From assembly GCA_943788145.1 (NCBI GenBank), contig CALSPD010000001.1, positions 1 to 64,000 of the forward strand: DNA of 64,000 bases. The letters run 5' to 3'. The notes beneath the pieces were generated by a model, which was given only the letters and a program-made list of their open reading frames with translations, searched no databases and was not told the DNA's origin. Made by a program: the position numbers and the translations under genes. This stretch comes from an uncultured Flavobacteriales bacterium (GTDB lineage Bacteria; Bacteroidota; Bacteroidia; Flavobacteriales_G; Salibacteraceae). This document shows, piece by piece, positions 25,956 through 35,708 of this stretch. Each line of letters begins with the position of its first letter. Within the stretch, counting starts at the first letter, position 1.

Positions 25956-28146
25956 TTGAATATGAACTTTCGAAATCTATTCGTTGCATGCCTCGTGCTG
26001 CTTTCTTCCGCCATAATTGCGCAGGACATTACTCTTGAAGACATTTGGAAAAATGGAACGTTTCGGCAAAAATCGGTTTACGGCCTGCGTTCGATGAACG
26101 ATGGTGTGCACTACACAGCCACGGACCGATCGGAAGATAAAGGCACGACCATCAATAAATACAGCTATGAAACGGGCGAGAAAGTATCGGAAATTCTTTC
26201 CGCATCGGAATTAAAAACCCTTACAGGAAATGAGGAAGTAGGTATTGAAGACTATCGCTTTTCGGATGACGAAAAATTTCTATTGATTTCCTTCGATGTA
26301 GAATCGATCTACCGCCACTCAACCGTTGAAAAATACTACGTAGTTGATTTGGAAAACAAGTCAGCCAGATTGCTTGAGGCAGAGGGCAAGCAACGCCACG
26401 CGACATTTTCGCCCGATGGTTCAAAGATCGCTTATGTAGTAGGCAACGATATCTTCTACCAAGACTACAAATCAGGAAAAGTTGTGCAAGTCACAAATGA
26501 CGGAGTGTATAACAGCATTATTAATGGCTATGCCGACTGGGTTTATGAGGAAGAATTCTCCATGTCTCAAGCTTTCTTTTGGTCGCCTGACGGTAAGAAA
26601 ATCGCCTTTTACCGAACGGATGAATCAGCTGTGGTAGAATACAACATGCAAAAGTTCACCGGCTTATATCCTGAAGATTATTTATTCAAGTACCCAAAGG
26701 CCGGAGAAGATAATTCCAAGGTCGAAATACGCATATTCGATCTTCCAACAGCAAAAACATCGCCCCTGGCTTTAGGGGCATATGAATACATACCGCGCAT
26801 CAAATGGACGGAATCGGCCCAATTTCTGGCGGTAATGAAAATGCCAAAGACTTCAGAATGAACTTGAAATTGTATTGGTTGAAACGACTACGCTTTCCAC
26901 AAAATCTATTTATAAAGAGTTTAGCAAAACCTACATCGAGATCAGTGATGATCTTACCTTTTTTGGCAACAACAAAGGCTTCATTTGGAAGACGGAAAAA
27001 AACGGTTACTTCCATCTATACAAATATGACTTAGCAGGGAAAAACGAAGTTGCTCTGACAAAAGGAAACTGGGAAGTGCGTGAATTTCAAGGATATGACC
27101 CTAATACTGAACGCCTTTATTTTACGGCTAGCAAAAAACAGGCCGATGGATACCGAGTTATATTCCGTTTCCATAAAAGGTGGTGAAACAAAGCTCCTGA
27201 GTCCAACAACAGGAAGCTCAAATGTTGCTTTTAGTAAAACATTCAAGTATTACATTCTCTATCACAACGATGCCAATTCACCCAATCGCGTGAGTTTACA
27301 CAGCAATGACGGAAAGGAAATCCGGGTTTTGGAGGGAAAACGATGCATTAAAGGAAAAGATGGCTTCAATGTCGCTTTCAGCGGTTGAGTTTTTTGATTT
27401 CAAAACAAGTGAAGGCATTACCCTGAATGCTTGGATGATGAAACCTAAAGACTTCGATGCAACGAAGAAATACCCGGTTTTAATGTTTGTTTATGGCGGC
27501 CCAGGCTCTCAAACGGTAACCAACGCCATGAGCGGAAACTATTGGTGGCATCAATATTTATGTCAGCAGGGTTATATGGTTGTTTCTGTTGACAACAGAG
27601 GAACTGGTGCTCGAGGTCGTGATTTCCGAACCCAAACCTACGGCCAGCTTGGAAACTTAGAAACAAAAGATCAAATTGAAGGAGCAAAATGGTTGGCGAA
27701 GCAATCCTACGTTGATGCTGACCGGATCGGCATTTGGGGTTGGAGTTATGGAGGTTATATGTCCAGCCTGTGTTTGAGCAAGGGAGCCGATGTGTTTAAG
27801 ACAGCCATAGCGGTAGCGCCTGTAAACCAACTGGCGATTCTACGACAGCATTTACACCGAGCGATACATGGGATTGCCCAAAGACAATGGAGCTGGATAC
27901 GATGACAATTCGCCCATCAATCATGTGGAGGAAAATGAAGGGTAATTACCTATTGGTTCATGGTTCTGGCGATGACAATGTTCATTTTCAGAATTCGGTT
28001 GAAATGATTGACGCATTGGTAGATGCAGACGTTGCAGTTTGATTTTGCCATGTATCCCGAAAGAAACCACGGCATCTATGGCGGCAATGCGCGTTTCCAC
28101 CTGTTTACACTATTAGCTGAGCTTCTTTGTATTGACCAACCTCTAA
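25956..28146 (+). pseudogene. Dipeptidyl peptidase IV (S9) gene with several 1-base insertions
   Basis: A signal peptide (ending IAQD), a DPPIV N-terminal propeller and an S9 hydrolase domain are readable across frames. Intact pieces are 25956-26836, then 26875-27175, 27110-27340 and 27360-27840, then short stretches. The catalytic residues are all visible: Ser in GWSYGGYM, Asp in GSGDDNVHFQN (about 27965) and His in ERNHGIYGG (about 28057). By hand the breaks near 26840, 27170, 27340, 27830, 27933 and 28036 are each best explained by one extra base. It would cleave X-Pro dipeptides for uptake by the adjacent POT transporter. A pseudogene as read. Confidence 0.8.
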
Positions 28147-28284
28147 ACTCAGGTGCAATAACAACCATCAATTAAATACATTTCTATATTCGCCCCATAC
28201 ACCTCGAATGGTGGTCAATCCAAATGTGGCGAAGCCATTTCCAACTTAAATCTAACACTTAAAAACTCACTAACAATCACCTCT

Positions 28285-30395
28285 ATGAGCGCAAGTTAAA
28301 ACTGGTCACCCTCAGGGCACTGTAATGACCCTGCTCTTTATGGCGGAAATGTGGGAGCGTTTCTGCTATTATGGCATGCGTGCGCTGCTCATCGTTGTAT
28401 CTAGTTAAGTCGCTTCTGAAGGGCGATGCGGAAGCCTCGCTTGGATTCTATGGCGCTTATACCGCGCTGGTCTATGCGGCGCCCGTTTTAGGCGGGCGGA
28501 TGGCGGACCAACTATTTAGGCTATCGGATACGCGGTAATTCCTTGGAGCCATATTGATGGCCATTGGCGAATTCATTAATCCTAGGAAACCACATTGTTC
28601 CGAGTATTTCAGCTGACTCATGGCTTTGTTATTAGGAATGGGGGCCTTCATCGTTGGTAATGGATACTTCAAGGCAAACATCTCTTCCATTGTTGGTAAC
28701 ACTTTACGACGACTGGCGGATCCAAGAAGGGATGCCGGATTCACGATTTTCTACATTGGTATTAACATTGGAGCCCTCCTGGCCACCACACTGGTTTGCG
28801 CCGACGTTGGAGAACACGTATGGGTGCTGACATAGGGTTTTGCTTTAGCAGGATTCGGTATGATCGCGGGTATGCTTTCGTTTCAATTCTTAGGCCGATT
28901 CATTGGTGGTCGAGAAGAAATTGATAGCAATGCCGCGCCAAAGGATCCTCGAAAAATCACGGAATGCAGCCGTGGATAGGCCCAAGGTACTCGACCACTT
29001 AATCATGGCTGCATATTGTTGGCTCTTGGATCTCTGGCGTTAATTCCACTGCTGCTATACCTTGCTTGATCTTAACTACTGAATGCGTTAGGCCTGATTT
29101 TCTTGGGGACTATGTAGCTTCATAGCCTACTGCTCGGTTCGGCAAGGTATTAGGCACGGCCTTTAAGGAAGCTGGAACAATGTATCTGGACGCGACCGAA
29201 TGTTTTCCCTCTGATCATATCTTATGTTCTTTAACATCACCTTCTGGGCTTGCTTTGAACAGGCGGGAACGTCGCTGACGCTGTTTGCGGACAGAAACGT
29301 GGACCGCGATGTCTTCGGGATGTTGGATAATGGGCGCAGCTTCGATGACGCAGTTCTTCAACCCCTTGTTCATCATTGTTTTTCGGTTCCATCTTCCGTC
29401 GGCTGATGTGGGTGGCGCTCTGACTAAGATCGGCACGCAACCCTAGTATTCCATTGAAATTCGCATTTGGCCTAATTACAACTTGCCCTATTGGTTTCTT
29501 AATGCTTACATAGTCGGTGGCTGGTATCATGCTACGGAAAACATATCTAGTTCCTCTTTGCATCGTTATCCTTCGTCTACATGTTCCACACTACGGGTGA
29601 GCTTTGTCTTTCTCTCCGATTGGGACTCTCCATGGTGACCAAACTATGGCCCCCAAGTCAATGGCGGGCACTGCTATGGGTGCGTGGTTTTTAAGTCCTT
29701 CGCGGGATTGCCAACTTATTAGGTGGCAGGCAGATCAGCTGCTCAACTTAACAGGTGGCGAAGACATCGGCTGGCGGTGGAGGCTCAGTAGAGAAAGGTA
29801 GTTTTACTTCCGAAACCACTGTAGAAGAAGGTCTAGAATTAGTCGGAAGTGACCAATTCGCAACGTGGCCTTCGTTTTATGTTGTGCCAGAGGGTATTGA
29901 TGTATCTTCAAAGGTGCGCAGAGAAGTTGAGGTTGCAAAGAACATCACGCTTGCAAAATTCAATGACATTAGAGATTGGGTTTTACTTAGAAACAGTCTT
30001 GATAACGGTGTTAGCTTAAATGAGTTTTTGGATAGCCGAACAAGTAGTCCTGCTATTGCCACTGCCGATGAATGGCTGCAAATTGAGCAATGGGATCAGT
30101 TAAGAAAAAGCTACGGAGAGATTATAAATAAGGATCTGCAGTTTGATGATGAGAATAGACCGCTAGGACTTGCTGATTGGAAGTATTATAGAGGGGACTT
30201 CGAAGTTCAATCGTCAAAATATGGGGATCAACCTTTGGAAAGTGCACTTAAAGTGCAAATGGACAGCGTGCAGGGAATGCGGCTGAACAAATATGTTGAT
30301 GTATTCACTACTATTGGATTGTGCTTCTGATAATTGCATTGATTATCATTGTTCTGAATAAACCGCTTGAAAAATTAATGCACGGAGTCAAGTAG
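28285..30395 (+). pseudogene. POT/PTR2-family peptide transporter, densely frameshifted
   Basis: It starts at ATG 28285. Fragments spell a proton-coupled oligopeptide transporter: [15 protein letters not shown] (PTR2 signature, about 28340), LLGMGAFIVGNGYFKANISS (about 28630), GFTIFYIGINIGALLATT (about 28735), AGFGMIAGMLSFQFLGRF (about 28850), MAGTAMGAWFLS (about 29659) and the tail NKPLEKLMHGVK (about 30360). A 190-residue soluble stretch (29755-30330) lies before the last helix. Frames change every 30-100 bp, mainly through extra bases. Adjacency to a DPP IV gene is a familiar Bacteroidota peptide-use pair. Confidence 0.78.
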
Positions 30396-30420
30396 TTAAG
30401 AATCCTATTATCATAAAAAA

Positions 30421-30454
30421 GGCGGATGTTAATTAATAGTAACATCCGCCTTTT
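30421..30454 (+). terminator. Strong intrinsic terminator after the POT gene
   Basis: ggcggatgtta (30421-30431) and taacatccgcc (30440-30450) form a perfect 11-bp stem with an 8-base loop, flanked by A and T runs on the two sides. It can therefore stop transcription on either strand. It separates the peptide-uptake genes from the thioredoxin-like gene. Confidence 0.9.
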
Positions 30455-30491
30455 CCATTTGACAGCCTATCAGAATTTCTATTTTCACGCC

Positions 30492-31016
30492 ATGAAAGCA
30501 ATTTTCCTATCTCTTTTTATTGCCCTTTTAAGTGTTTCAAGTTTTGCTCAGGATAAAATTCAATGGATGACTTGGAATGAGGCCGTTGAAAAAAATGCCG
30601 TAGAGCAAAAGGTTATTTTTGTTGATGTTTACACCGATTGGTGTGGATGGTGCAAAAAAATGGACGCTACAACCTTTAAGAATGAAAAGGTGGTTGACTA
30701 CATGAATGAGCATTATTATGCGGTAAAATTCAATGCCGAAACACATGATACGATCAGATTTAATAATCAAGAGTTTATTAACGAAAGCAATACAAAAAAA
30801 GGACCGCATCAATTGGCCGTAGCTTTACTTGATGGAAGAATGTCGTATCCAAGTTATGCCTTCATCGGTCAGCCTTGGGACAAAACTGTAGCTCCAGGCT
30901 ACATGGGTGCCAAAGATTTTCAGTGCGTCATTAAATATTTTGTGGAAGGCGCCCCACAGGGTCAAACTTTTGATCAGTTTAAGATTGAAGGCTGTCCTGT
31001 CGCTGCAGCCGATTAG
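30492..31016 (+). CDS. Secreted thioredoxin-like protein
   Basis: A 174-aa protein from ATG 30492, with a signal peptide ending SSFAQ. An upstream in-frame start at 30426 would fall inside the terminator stem and is rejected. The thioredoxin fold shows IFVDVYTDWCGWCKKM, a CxxC redox pair near residues 53-56, and the cis-Pro region YPSYAFIG. Such periplasmic proteins reduce or rearrange disulfides in the envelope. The last 4 bases overlap the convergent DUF1684 gene. Confidence 0.85.
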   Translation: MKAIFLSLFIALLSVSSFAQDKIQWMTWNEAVEKNAVEQKVIFVDVYTDWCGWCKKMDATTFKNEKVVDYMNEHYYAVKFNAETHDTIRFNNQEFINESNTKKGPHQLAVALLDGRMSYPSYAFIGQPWDKTVAPGYMGAKDFQCVIKYFVEGAPQGQTFDQFKIEGCPVAAAD

Positions 31017-31627
31017 TGCGATGGATAAGCTTTCTCTCCTGCGGTTACCTCAGCTTTAATGTAATTCGAGTTCGGAGGAATAGGACAAGCGAAACCACCT
31101 CCATAGGCACAATATGGACTGTAGCATAGGTTAAAGTCAATCACAGCCATTTCGCCATCTTTAGGAATTTCAAGATCTAAATAACGTCCACCTCCATAGG
31201 TTGACTCACCTGTCGTGTTGTCTTTAAAGGGTAGAAACAGCGATTCATGTTCAGGACTGGGTTGACCTTCTTTAATAACCCGCTTGTAGGCAATAAGTGG
31301 AAAATAATTATCGTCAATCATCACTTCGAATCGACCATAAGCCTGAAAGGTTTTTGAATAACCTGCTGATGTAGGAATCTCGATAATCTCTGCTGATTCA
31401 CTTTTCACGAATTTGGCCTCAAGGCGCCAAGCCGGATCAATATCAAAATAGGGTAAGTTTTGAAAGGTTTTTCGATCTTCTTTTTGCAGTGGTGAAGTTT
31501 TTCGAGATTGCAATTCGACATCCTTTTCATTCCGTGCTTTCTCAATCGCTAATTGATAATCATCTTGAGCAATAAGTGAAACGGAAAGGAGTATTATGCC
31601 GAGAAAAATTAGAATTGACTTCACCAT
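31013..31627 (-). CDS. DUF1684 domain-containing secreted protein
   Basis: A 204-aa protein with a signal peptide (ending LIAQ). The family signature is clear: ESLFLPFKDNTTGESTYGGG, RYLDLEIP, VIDFNLCYSPYCAYGGG, CPIPPNSNYIKAEV and AGEK at the C-terminus. DUF1684 proteins are widespread, conserved and of unknown function. The gene ends 4 bp into the convergent thioredoxin-like gene and starts 48 bp from the divergent CPBP gene. Confidence 0.88.
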   Translation of the reverse strand: MVKSILIFLGIILLSVSLIAQDDYQLAIEKARNEKDVELQSRKTSPLQKEDRKTFQNLPYFDIDPAWRLEAKFVKSESAEIIEIPTSAGYSKTFQAYGRFEVMIDDNYFPLIAYKRVIKEGQPSPEHESLFLPFKDNTTGESTYGGGRYLDLEIPKDGEMAVIDFNLCYSPYCAYGGGFACPIPPNSNYIKAEVTAGEKAYPSH

Positions 31628-31675
31628 GGTTCATATTATTGTTGCGAATATAGTTCGAGCAAAACCTCTGTACGA

Positions 31676-32590
31676 TTGAAACAAATTATAGCCGATTTAA
31701 GAAATCACATTAAAACCGATTTTGAACTAAAATCATACGGGGCTATTTTCCTCTTCTTAATTGTCCTGATTACCATTAATTATGGGCTTGGCATCGAATC
31801 GAACCTCCTAGCTAAGCTCAGCAGTTTTCAGTATTTAGTTTACTTCTTCGTTCTATATCCTTTCGTTTTTTATGCTGCCGTTTTCATCAAAAGTGGCTCT
31901 GTTGTATTCAAACGAAATTTCATTGTCATCAGTGGACTCTACATGGCCATATTGGCGGTAAGTAGCGGACTGATTTATTATCGAGAATGGACGCTTGGCT
32001 TTCCCATTTTTGAGCAATTCTATCTCCGAAACATCATATCAAATGCCCAAGGAGTCATTATTGTTTTCCTTCCCTTGACTTTAATTTATTTCTTTTCCGA
32101 ACGCAGTCATCTAGGTAACTTCTATGGCCTAAGCCTTAGAAATCACAACTTCAAACCATACGTTTTCCTCTTGCTGTTTATGGTACCGCTCATAGCTGTC
32201 GCCACCCAATTACCTGGGTTTTTAGAAACCTATCCGACAATGAAAATCTGGCATTATCAATCGGTTTTCGGGTTAAGTACGGATCAAATGTTGGCGATTT
32301 ATGAAACGGTCTATCTGAGCGATTTCATCCGTGTCGAAACCATATTTCGAGGCGCATTGGTTATTGGAATGGTCCGATTCTTAGGCAAGGATTCCATCAT
32401 TATTATGGCCACTTTATATTGCGTGTTGCACTTCAATAAACCCTTGGGCGAAACCATTAGCTCCTTTTTTGGCGGATATTTATTGGGAACGATCGCCTAT
32501 TATCAAAAAAACATAGTTGGCGGTTGTTTGGTTCACGCTGGGATTGCGGGACTTATGGAACTCTTTGCCTATATAGTACACACGACTTAA
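31676..32590 (+). CDS. CPBP-family intramembrane metalloprotease-like protein
   Basis: A 304-aa polytopic membrane protein with about eight hydrophobic segments. The CPBP (CAAX/Abi) region shows RVETIFRGALVIG, LYCVLHFNKPLGET and SSFFGGYLLGTIAY. The first motif reads VExxxR rather than EExxxR, so one metal-site Glu is missing, and the second motif keeps its His. It may be a substrate-binding relative rather than an active protease. The start is TTG 31676, with no ATG nearby in frame. Confidence 0.72.
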   Translation: MKQIIADLRNHIKTDFELKSYGAIFLFLIVLITINYGLGIESNLLAKLSSFQYLVYFFVLYPFVFYAAVFIKSGSVVFKRNFIVISGLYMAILAVSSGLIYYREWTLGFPIFEQFYLRNIISNAQGVIIVFLPLTLIYFFSERSHLGNFYGLSLRNHNFKPYVFLLLFMVPLIAVATQLPGFLETYPTMKIWHYQSVFGLSTDQMLAIYETVYLSDFIRVETIFRGALVIGMVRFLGKDSIIIMATLYCVLHFNKPLGETISSFFGGYLLGTIAYYQKNIVGGCLVHAGIAGLMELFAYIVHTT

Positions 32591-32650
32591 ATTTAATCTC
32601 AACGTCTTCAACAAGATTGCTCTATGCACCTTATTCAAAATATAAGCCTT

Positions 32651-33283
32651 ATGAAATCACTCTTTGTCCTTTCCTTTCTGATCATACCCATTGTATTGGT
32701 TTCACAAGAAATTAGCAAGCCGCGTGAAATTTACTTTCAAACTTCAGGTCTTTACCTACTGAATAGCGGTCTAGAATATAAGATCGGGTTAAGCGAAAAG
32801 TATTATTTACGGGCTACTGTAAACAATGTAAATGCTTACTTCAATTCACGAAACAGCTCATCAACAACCGCTTATCCGTACACCCAAAATGGAGGTAGTA
32901 TAAATACATCGATAGGCGTGGAAAAACGAAAATCAATTTCGGAGCGACTCAAACTCATTAGTGGGGTTAACATATTATTCGGAGCGGGTTACTACGAATC
33001 GGTTTGGAACGATCCTAATTTTTCACCCAGCGAACAGAAAAGCTACTCTATAAACTTCAATCCTGGTATTTCTTTACACGGTGGCGTCTTGATCTATGTG
33101 AGCGACCACATTACCATTGGTGCAACTTACGAACCCCGTGTTTATTACAATATCAGCAAAAGTGTTTCGCCTATTCCAGGCGGAGGTAAATCCACTACCA
33201 CCTACACGGGACTTTCGGCCGGACTGAGTCCTGATATGTTACGATTACTGGTTGGTTTTCGTTGGTCGAAGTTGAAGGACTAG
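32651..33283 (+). CDS. Probable outer-membrane beta-barrel protein
   Basis: A 210-aa protein from ATG 32651 with a signal peptide (ending VSQ). The mature part consists of alternating strands with aromatic girdles (YYLRATVNNVNAYF, SINFNPGISLHGGVLIYV, TIGATYEPRVYYNIS) and finishes LRLLVGFRWSKLKD. Eight to ten strands could fit. No family is recognised beyond the OmpA/OprF-like barrel pattern. The stop lies 3 bp from the end of the convergent ABC gene. Confidence 0.6.
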   Translation: MKSLFVLSFLIIPIVLVSQEISKPREIYFQTSGLYLLNSGLEYKIGLSEKYYLRATVNNVNAYFNSRNSSSTTAYPYTQNGGSINTSIGVEKRKSISERLKLISGVNILFGAGYYESVWNDPNFSPSEQKSYSINFNPGISLHGGVLIYVSDHITIGATYEPRVYYNISKSVSPIPGGGKSTTTYTGLSAGLSPDMLRLLVGFRWSKLKD

Positions 33284-33286
33284 TAA

Positions 33287-34012
33287 TTATTCCGAGTGAG
33301 ACCTAGAGGCTGAAACATTGGCGAAATAATCCTCCAGCTCCTTTAGTGTTGCGGCCGAGGTTCGAATATCATTGATTACTTGTCCTTTTTCTAGCAACAC
33401 AATGCGCTCACAGACATCGGTCACATGACTCAAGTCGTGGCTGCTGATTAACATGGTAACTCCTCTATCCGTTTTTAGGTGTTTCAACAAATCCTTGAGT
33501 CTAATTTGCGTGGAAGGGTCTAGATTGGCAAAAGGCTCGTCCAACACCAACACTTTCGGATCGAACAATAAGGCGGCAGCGATTCCAACTTTCTTTTGAT
33601 TGCCCTTGCTTAAGTCCCGTATCAATTTTTTACCCCCAATTATTTCGCCATTGAACAGGTTTTCGTATTCCTCAAGTTTGGCTTTTAAGTCAGCCTCAGA
33701 CATTCCGTGTAACGAAGCAATAAAGTCAAAGTATTCTTCCGGTAAAAGATGACCAATGAGAAAATTTTCATCCAAATAACTGCCCGTTATTGCTTTCCAC
33801 ACTTCCGATTTATTCGTGGCCTTATCATCGATATAAACAGCGCCTGTGTTAGGCTCAATCAGATCGAGCATGGCGCGAAAAAGCGTGGTTTTACCTGCAC
33901 CATTATTACCGACTAAACCGAAACTTTCGCCCGATGCAATCGTCAAAGCCGGAACGTTGACAGCCGTATATGAACCATATTCCTTAGTAAGATTCTCTAT
34001 CCTAATCTCCAT
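33287..34012 (-). CDS. ABC transporter ATP-binding protein
   Basis: A 241-aa ATPase with Walker A GLVGNNGAGKTTLFRAML (about residue 34), signature RDLSKGNQKKVG, Walker B KVLVLDEPFANLDP and the switch His in LISSHDLSHV. The signature LSKGNQ in place of LSGGQ is typical of ABC-2-type exporters. Its start lies 2 bp after the stop of the DUF5687 permease gene, so the two form one exporter. Substrate unknown. Confidence 0.92.
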   Translation of the reverse strand: MEIRIENLTKEYGSYTAVNVPALTIASGESFGLVGNNGAGKTTLFRAMLDLIEPNTGAVYIDDKATNKSEVWKAITGSYLDENFLIGHLLPEEYFDFIASLHGMSEADLKAKLEEYENLFNGEIIGGKKLIRDLSKGNQKKVGIAAALLFDPKVLVLDEPFANLDPSTQIRLKDLLKHLKTDRGVTMLISSHDLSHVTDVCERIVLLEKGQVINDIRTSAATLKELEDYFANVSASRSHSE

Positions 34013-34014
34013 AA

Positions 34015-35520
34015 TTATTGATTTCTAAAATCATTTGATATTTCGTAGCGTTGGCTCTCTAGCCATTTTGCAAGCAGTCCAATCCAGATTTGCGTTCCCG
34101 CCAACCCAAGAAAGCCAATGGTTCCTATTAACAGCATGGCACCGGTCGTTCCCCAAAAGAATACACCAATGCCGTAAAGCGCTAAAGGCAGTCCCAGTAC
34201 TGGGAAAATGATAAGGAATTGTGCAGCACCTACTCCTTGCCAGTTAAGCATAGTCCCTTTACTTAAGTCGATTTTTTTAGGATTCATTGAACCAAAAAAC
34301 ATGATAAAATGACTACCGATACCGAGGTTGAATAAAAAGACACAAAAGAGTACCAACAACACTTCCCAACCGAAATAAGCATATGGAATGCTCAATATCA
34401 TGGCTCCAGCACTCACTATGGCGAATAGCAAATACTTACTCCAGTAATAATCTTTAAACGAAACATTTCGGGTCAAAATGTGATCAAAGTGATTTCCCTC
34501 CCACCCAAGCAAGTATTGTCCATAATTGAGCATAAACATGCCCGTGATTATGATGCTGAACAACACATACATTAAATAATTACCCGCGTATTCTTCATTC
34601 GGAAACACAAGTAAACCATATCCTAGGAACAGTATGGTGATGAGTAATACTGATTTCGGGCGCTTGTTTCTCCAAATAAACTTGAATTCCATTTCCGTCA
34701 GCCTACCAATCAAACCAAATCTCGATAAGATTCCAGATCCAACATAGGATACTTCATTTCTCGTAGTTTTCGATAAACGGCTCATATACATATTAGCCTT
34801 CAGGTATCGAAAGTTCAACCAGTAACAAAAAGACATTAGGAGGATCGTGACAAGGACTGAAATGGGATGTAAAAAGAAGGTATTAAACACGCTTCCCGAA
34901 ATGCTTTGAAAATCAACGACACCAAACCAATCTAAGGCGATAACGACAATAAGTGTGGCGAGCATTCCCAGATAAACTCGCGTATCAACATCGGAAGTGC
35001 GTTTTAAGAAAACTAAGAAAAAATTAACGAGGTAAATCACGCTTAAAAAGCCGAGTGTCCAGCCGAAGGCAGGTATAAAATCTAGGTTGTCAAATAGCTC
35101 TAAAACGAAGGGGGTGAAAATGAGTAAGTGCAGCAGATTAAAGGGACTCCAAAGGGTTTTCAATAACATGAAATGAACCAGTTTTGATCGCTTCAACGGC
35201 AAGTGTAAATATGCCTGAACGGACATTGCTGGCAGCTTTTGCATAAAATATCGAATGATGATATCGGCAAAAAAGTAGTAGAGCATGAATTGATTCAACC
35301 TACGCAGCACAAAGCTCCCACCGTAGGTATTATAATCAATCCCTTCCATTGGGATTTTGATTAAGATGTCATCTAAAACAATTCCTAGAATCAAGAACAT
35401 GGAGGCCAAATAGAGAAACGTAAGGCCAAGAAAAAGATTCACCAGAAGCTTTCTGTGCCACAATGGAGAGCGCAAGGCTTGCTTCCAGTCAAGACGAATA
35501 ATGGAAATTAGATTTTTCAT
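34015..35520 (-). CDS. DUF5687-family ABC transporter permease
   Basis: A 501-aa integral membrane protein with roughly twelve hydrophobic segments, typical of the Bacteroidota DUF5687 permeases (N-terminal IIRLDWKQALRSPLWHRK and the segment FMQKLPAMSVQAYLHLPLKR). It pairs with the adjacent ATPase. The 188 bp upstream, shared with the divergent carB, contain the promoters for both directions, but I see no motif I would mark. Confidence 0.85.
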   Translation of the reverse strand: MKNLISIIRLDWKQALRSPLWHRKLLVNLFLGLTFLYLASMFLILGIVLDDILIKIPMEGIDYNTYGGSFVLRRLNQFMLYYFFADIIIRYFMQKLPAMSVQAYLHLPLKRSKLVHFMLLKTLWSPFNLLHLLIFTPFVLELFDNLDFIPAFGWTLGFLSVIYLVNFFLVFLKRTSDVDTRVYLGMLATLIVVIALDWFGVVDFQSISGSVFNTFFLHPISVLVTILLMSFCYWLNFRYLKANMYMSRLSKTTRNEVSYVGSGILSRFGLIGRLTEMEFKFIWRNKRPKSVLLITILFLGYGLLVFPNEEYAGNYLMYVLFSIIITGMFMLNYGQYLLGWEGNHFDHILTRNVSFKDYYWSKYLLFAIVSAGAMILSIPYAYFGWEVLLVLFCVFLFNLGIGSHFIMFFGSMNPKKIDLSKGTMLNWQGVGAAQFLIIFPVLGLPLALYGIGVFFWGTTGAMLLIGTIGFLGLAGTQIWIGLLAKWLESQRYEISNDFRNQ

Positions 35521-35708
35521 TGATAGAACGAATTACGCTCAAATTGAACCGAACTTAACTCAAAATTGGATAAACGGTTGAGGACATAGATAGGCGACTT
35601 ATGAACACATTTCCCGATTAATCCACAGGTTATCAAAATAGGGGAATTATAGCGTTTCAGCGTTTACCTTCGCGCACGATTTGACGAATTGTAATTTTTC
35701 CCCAGACC

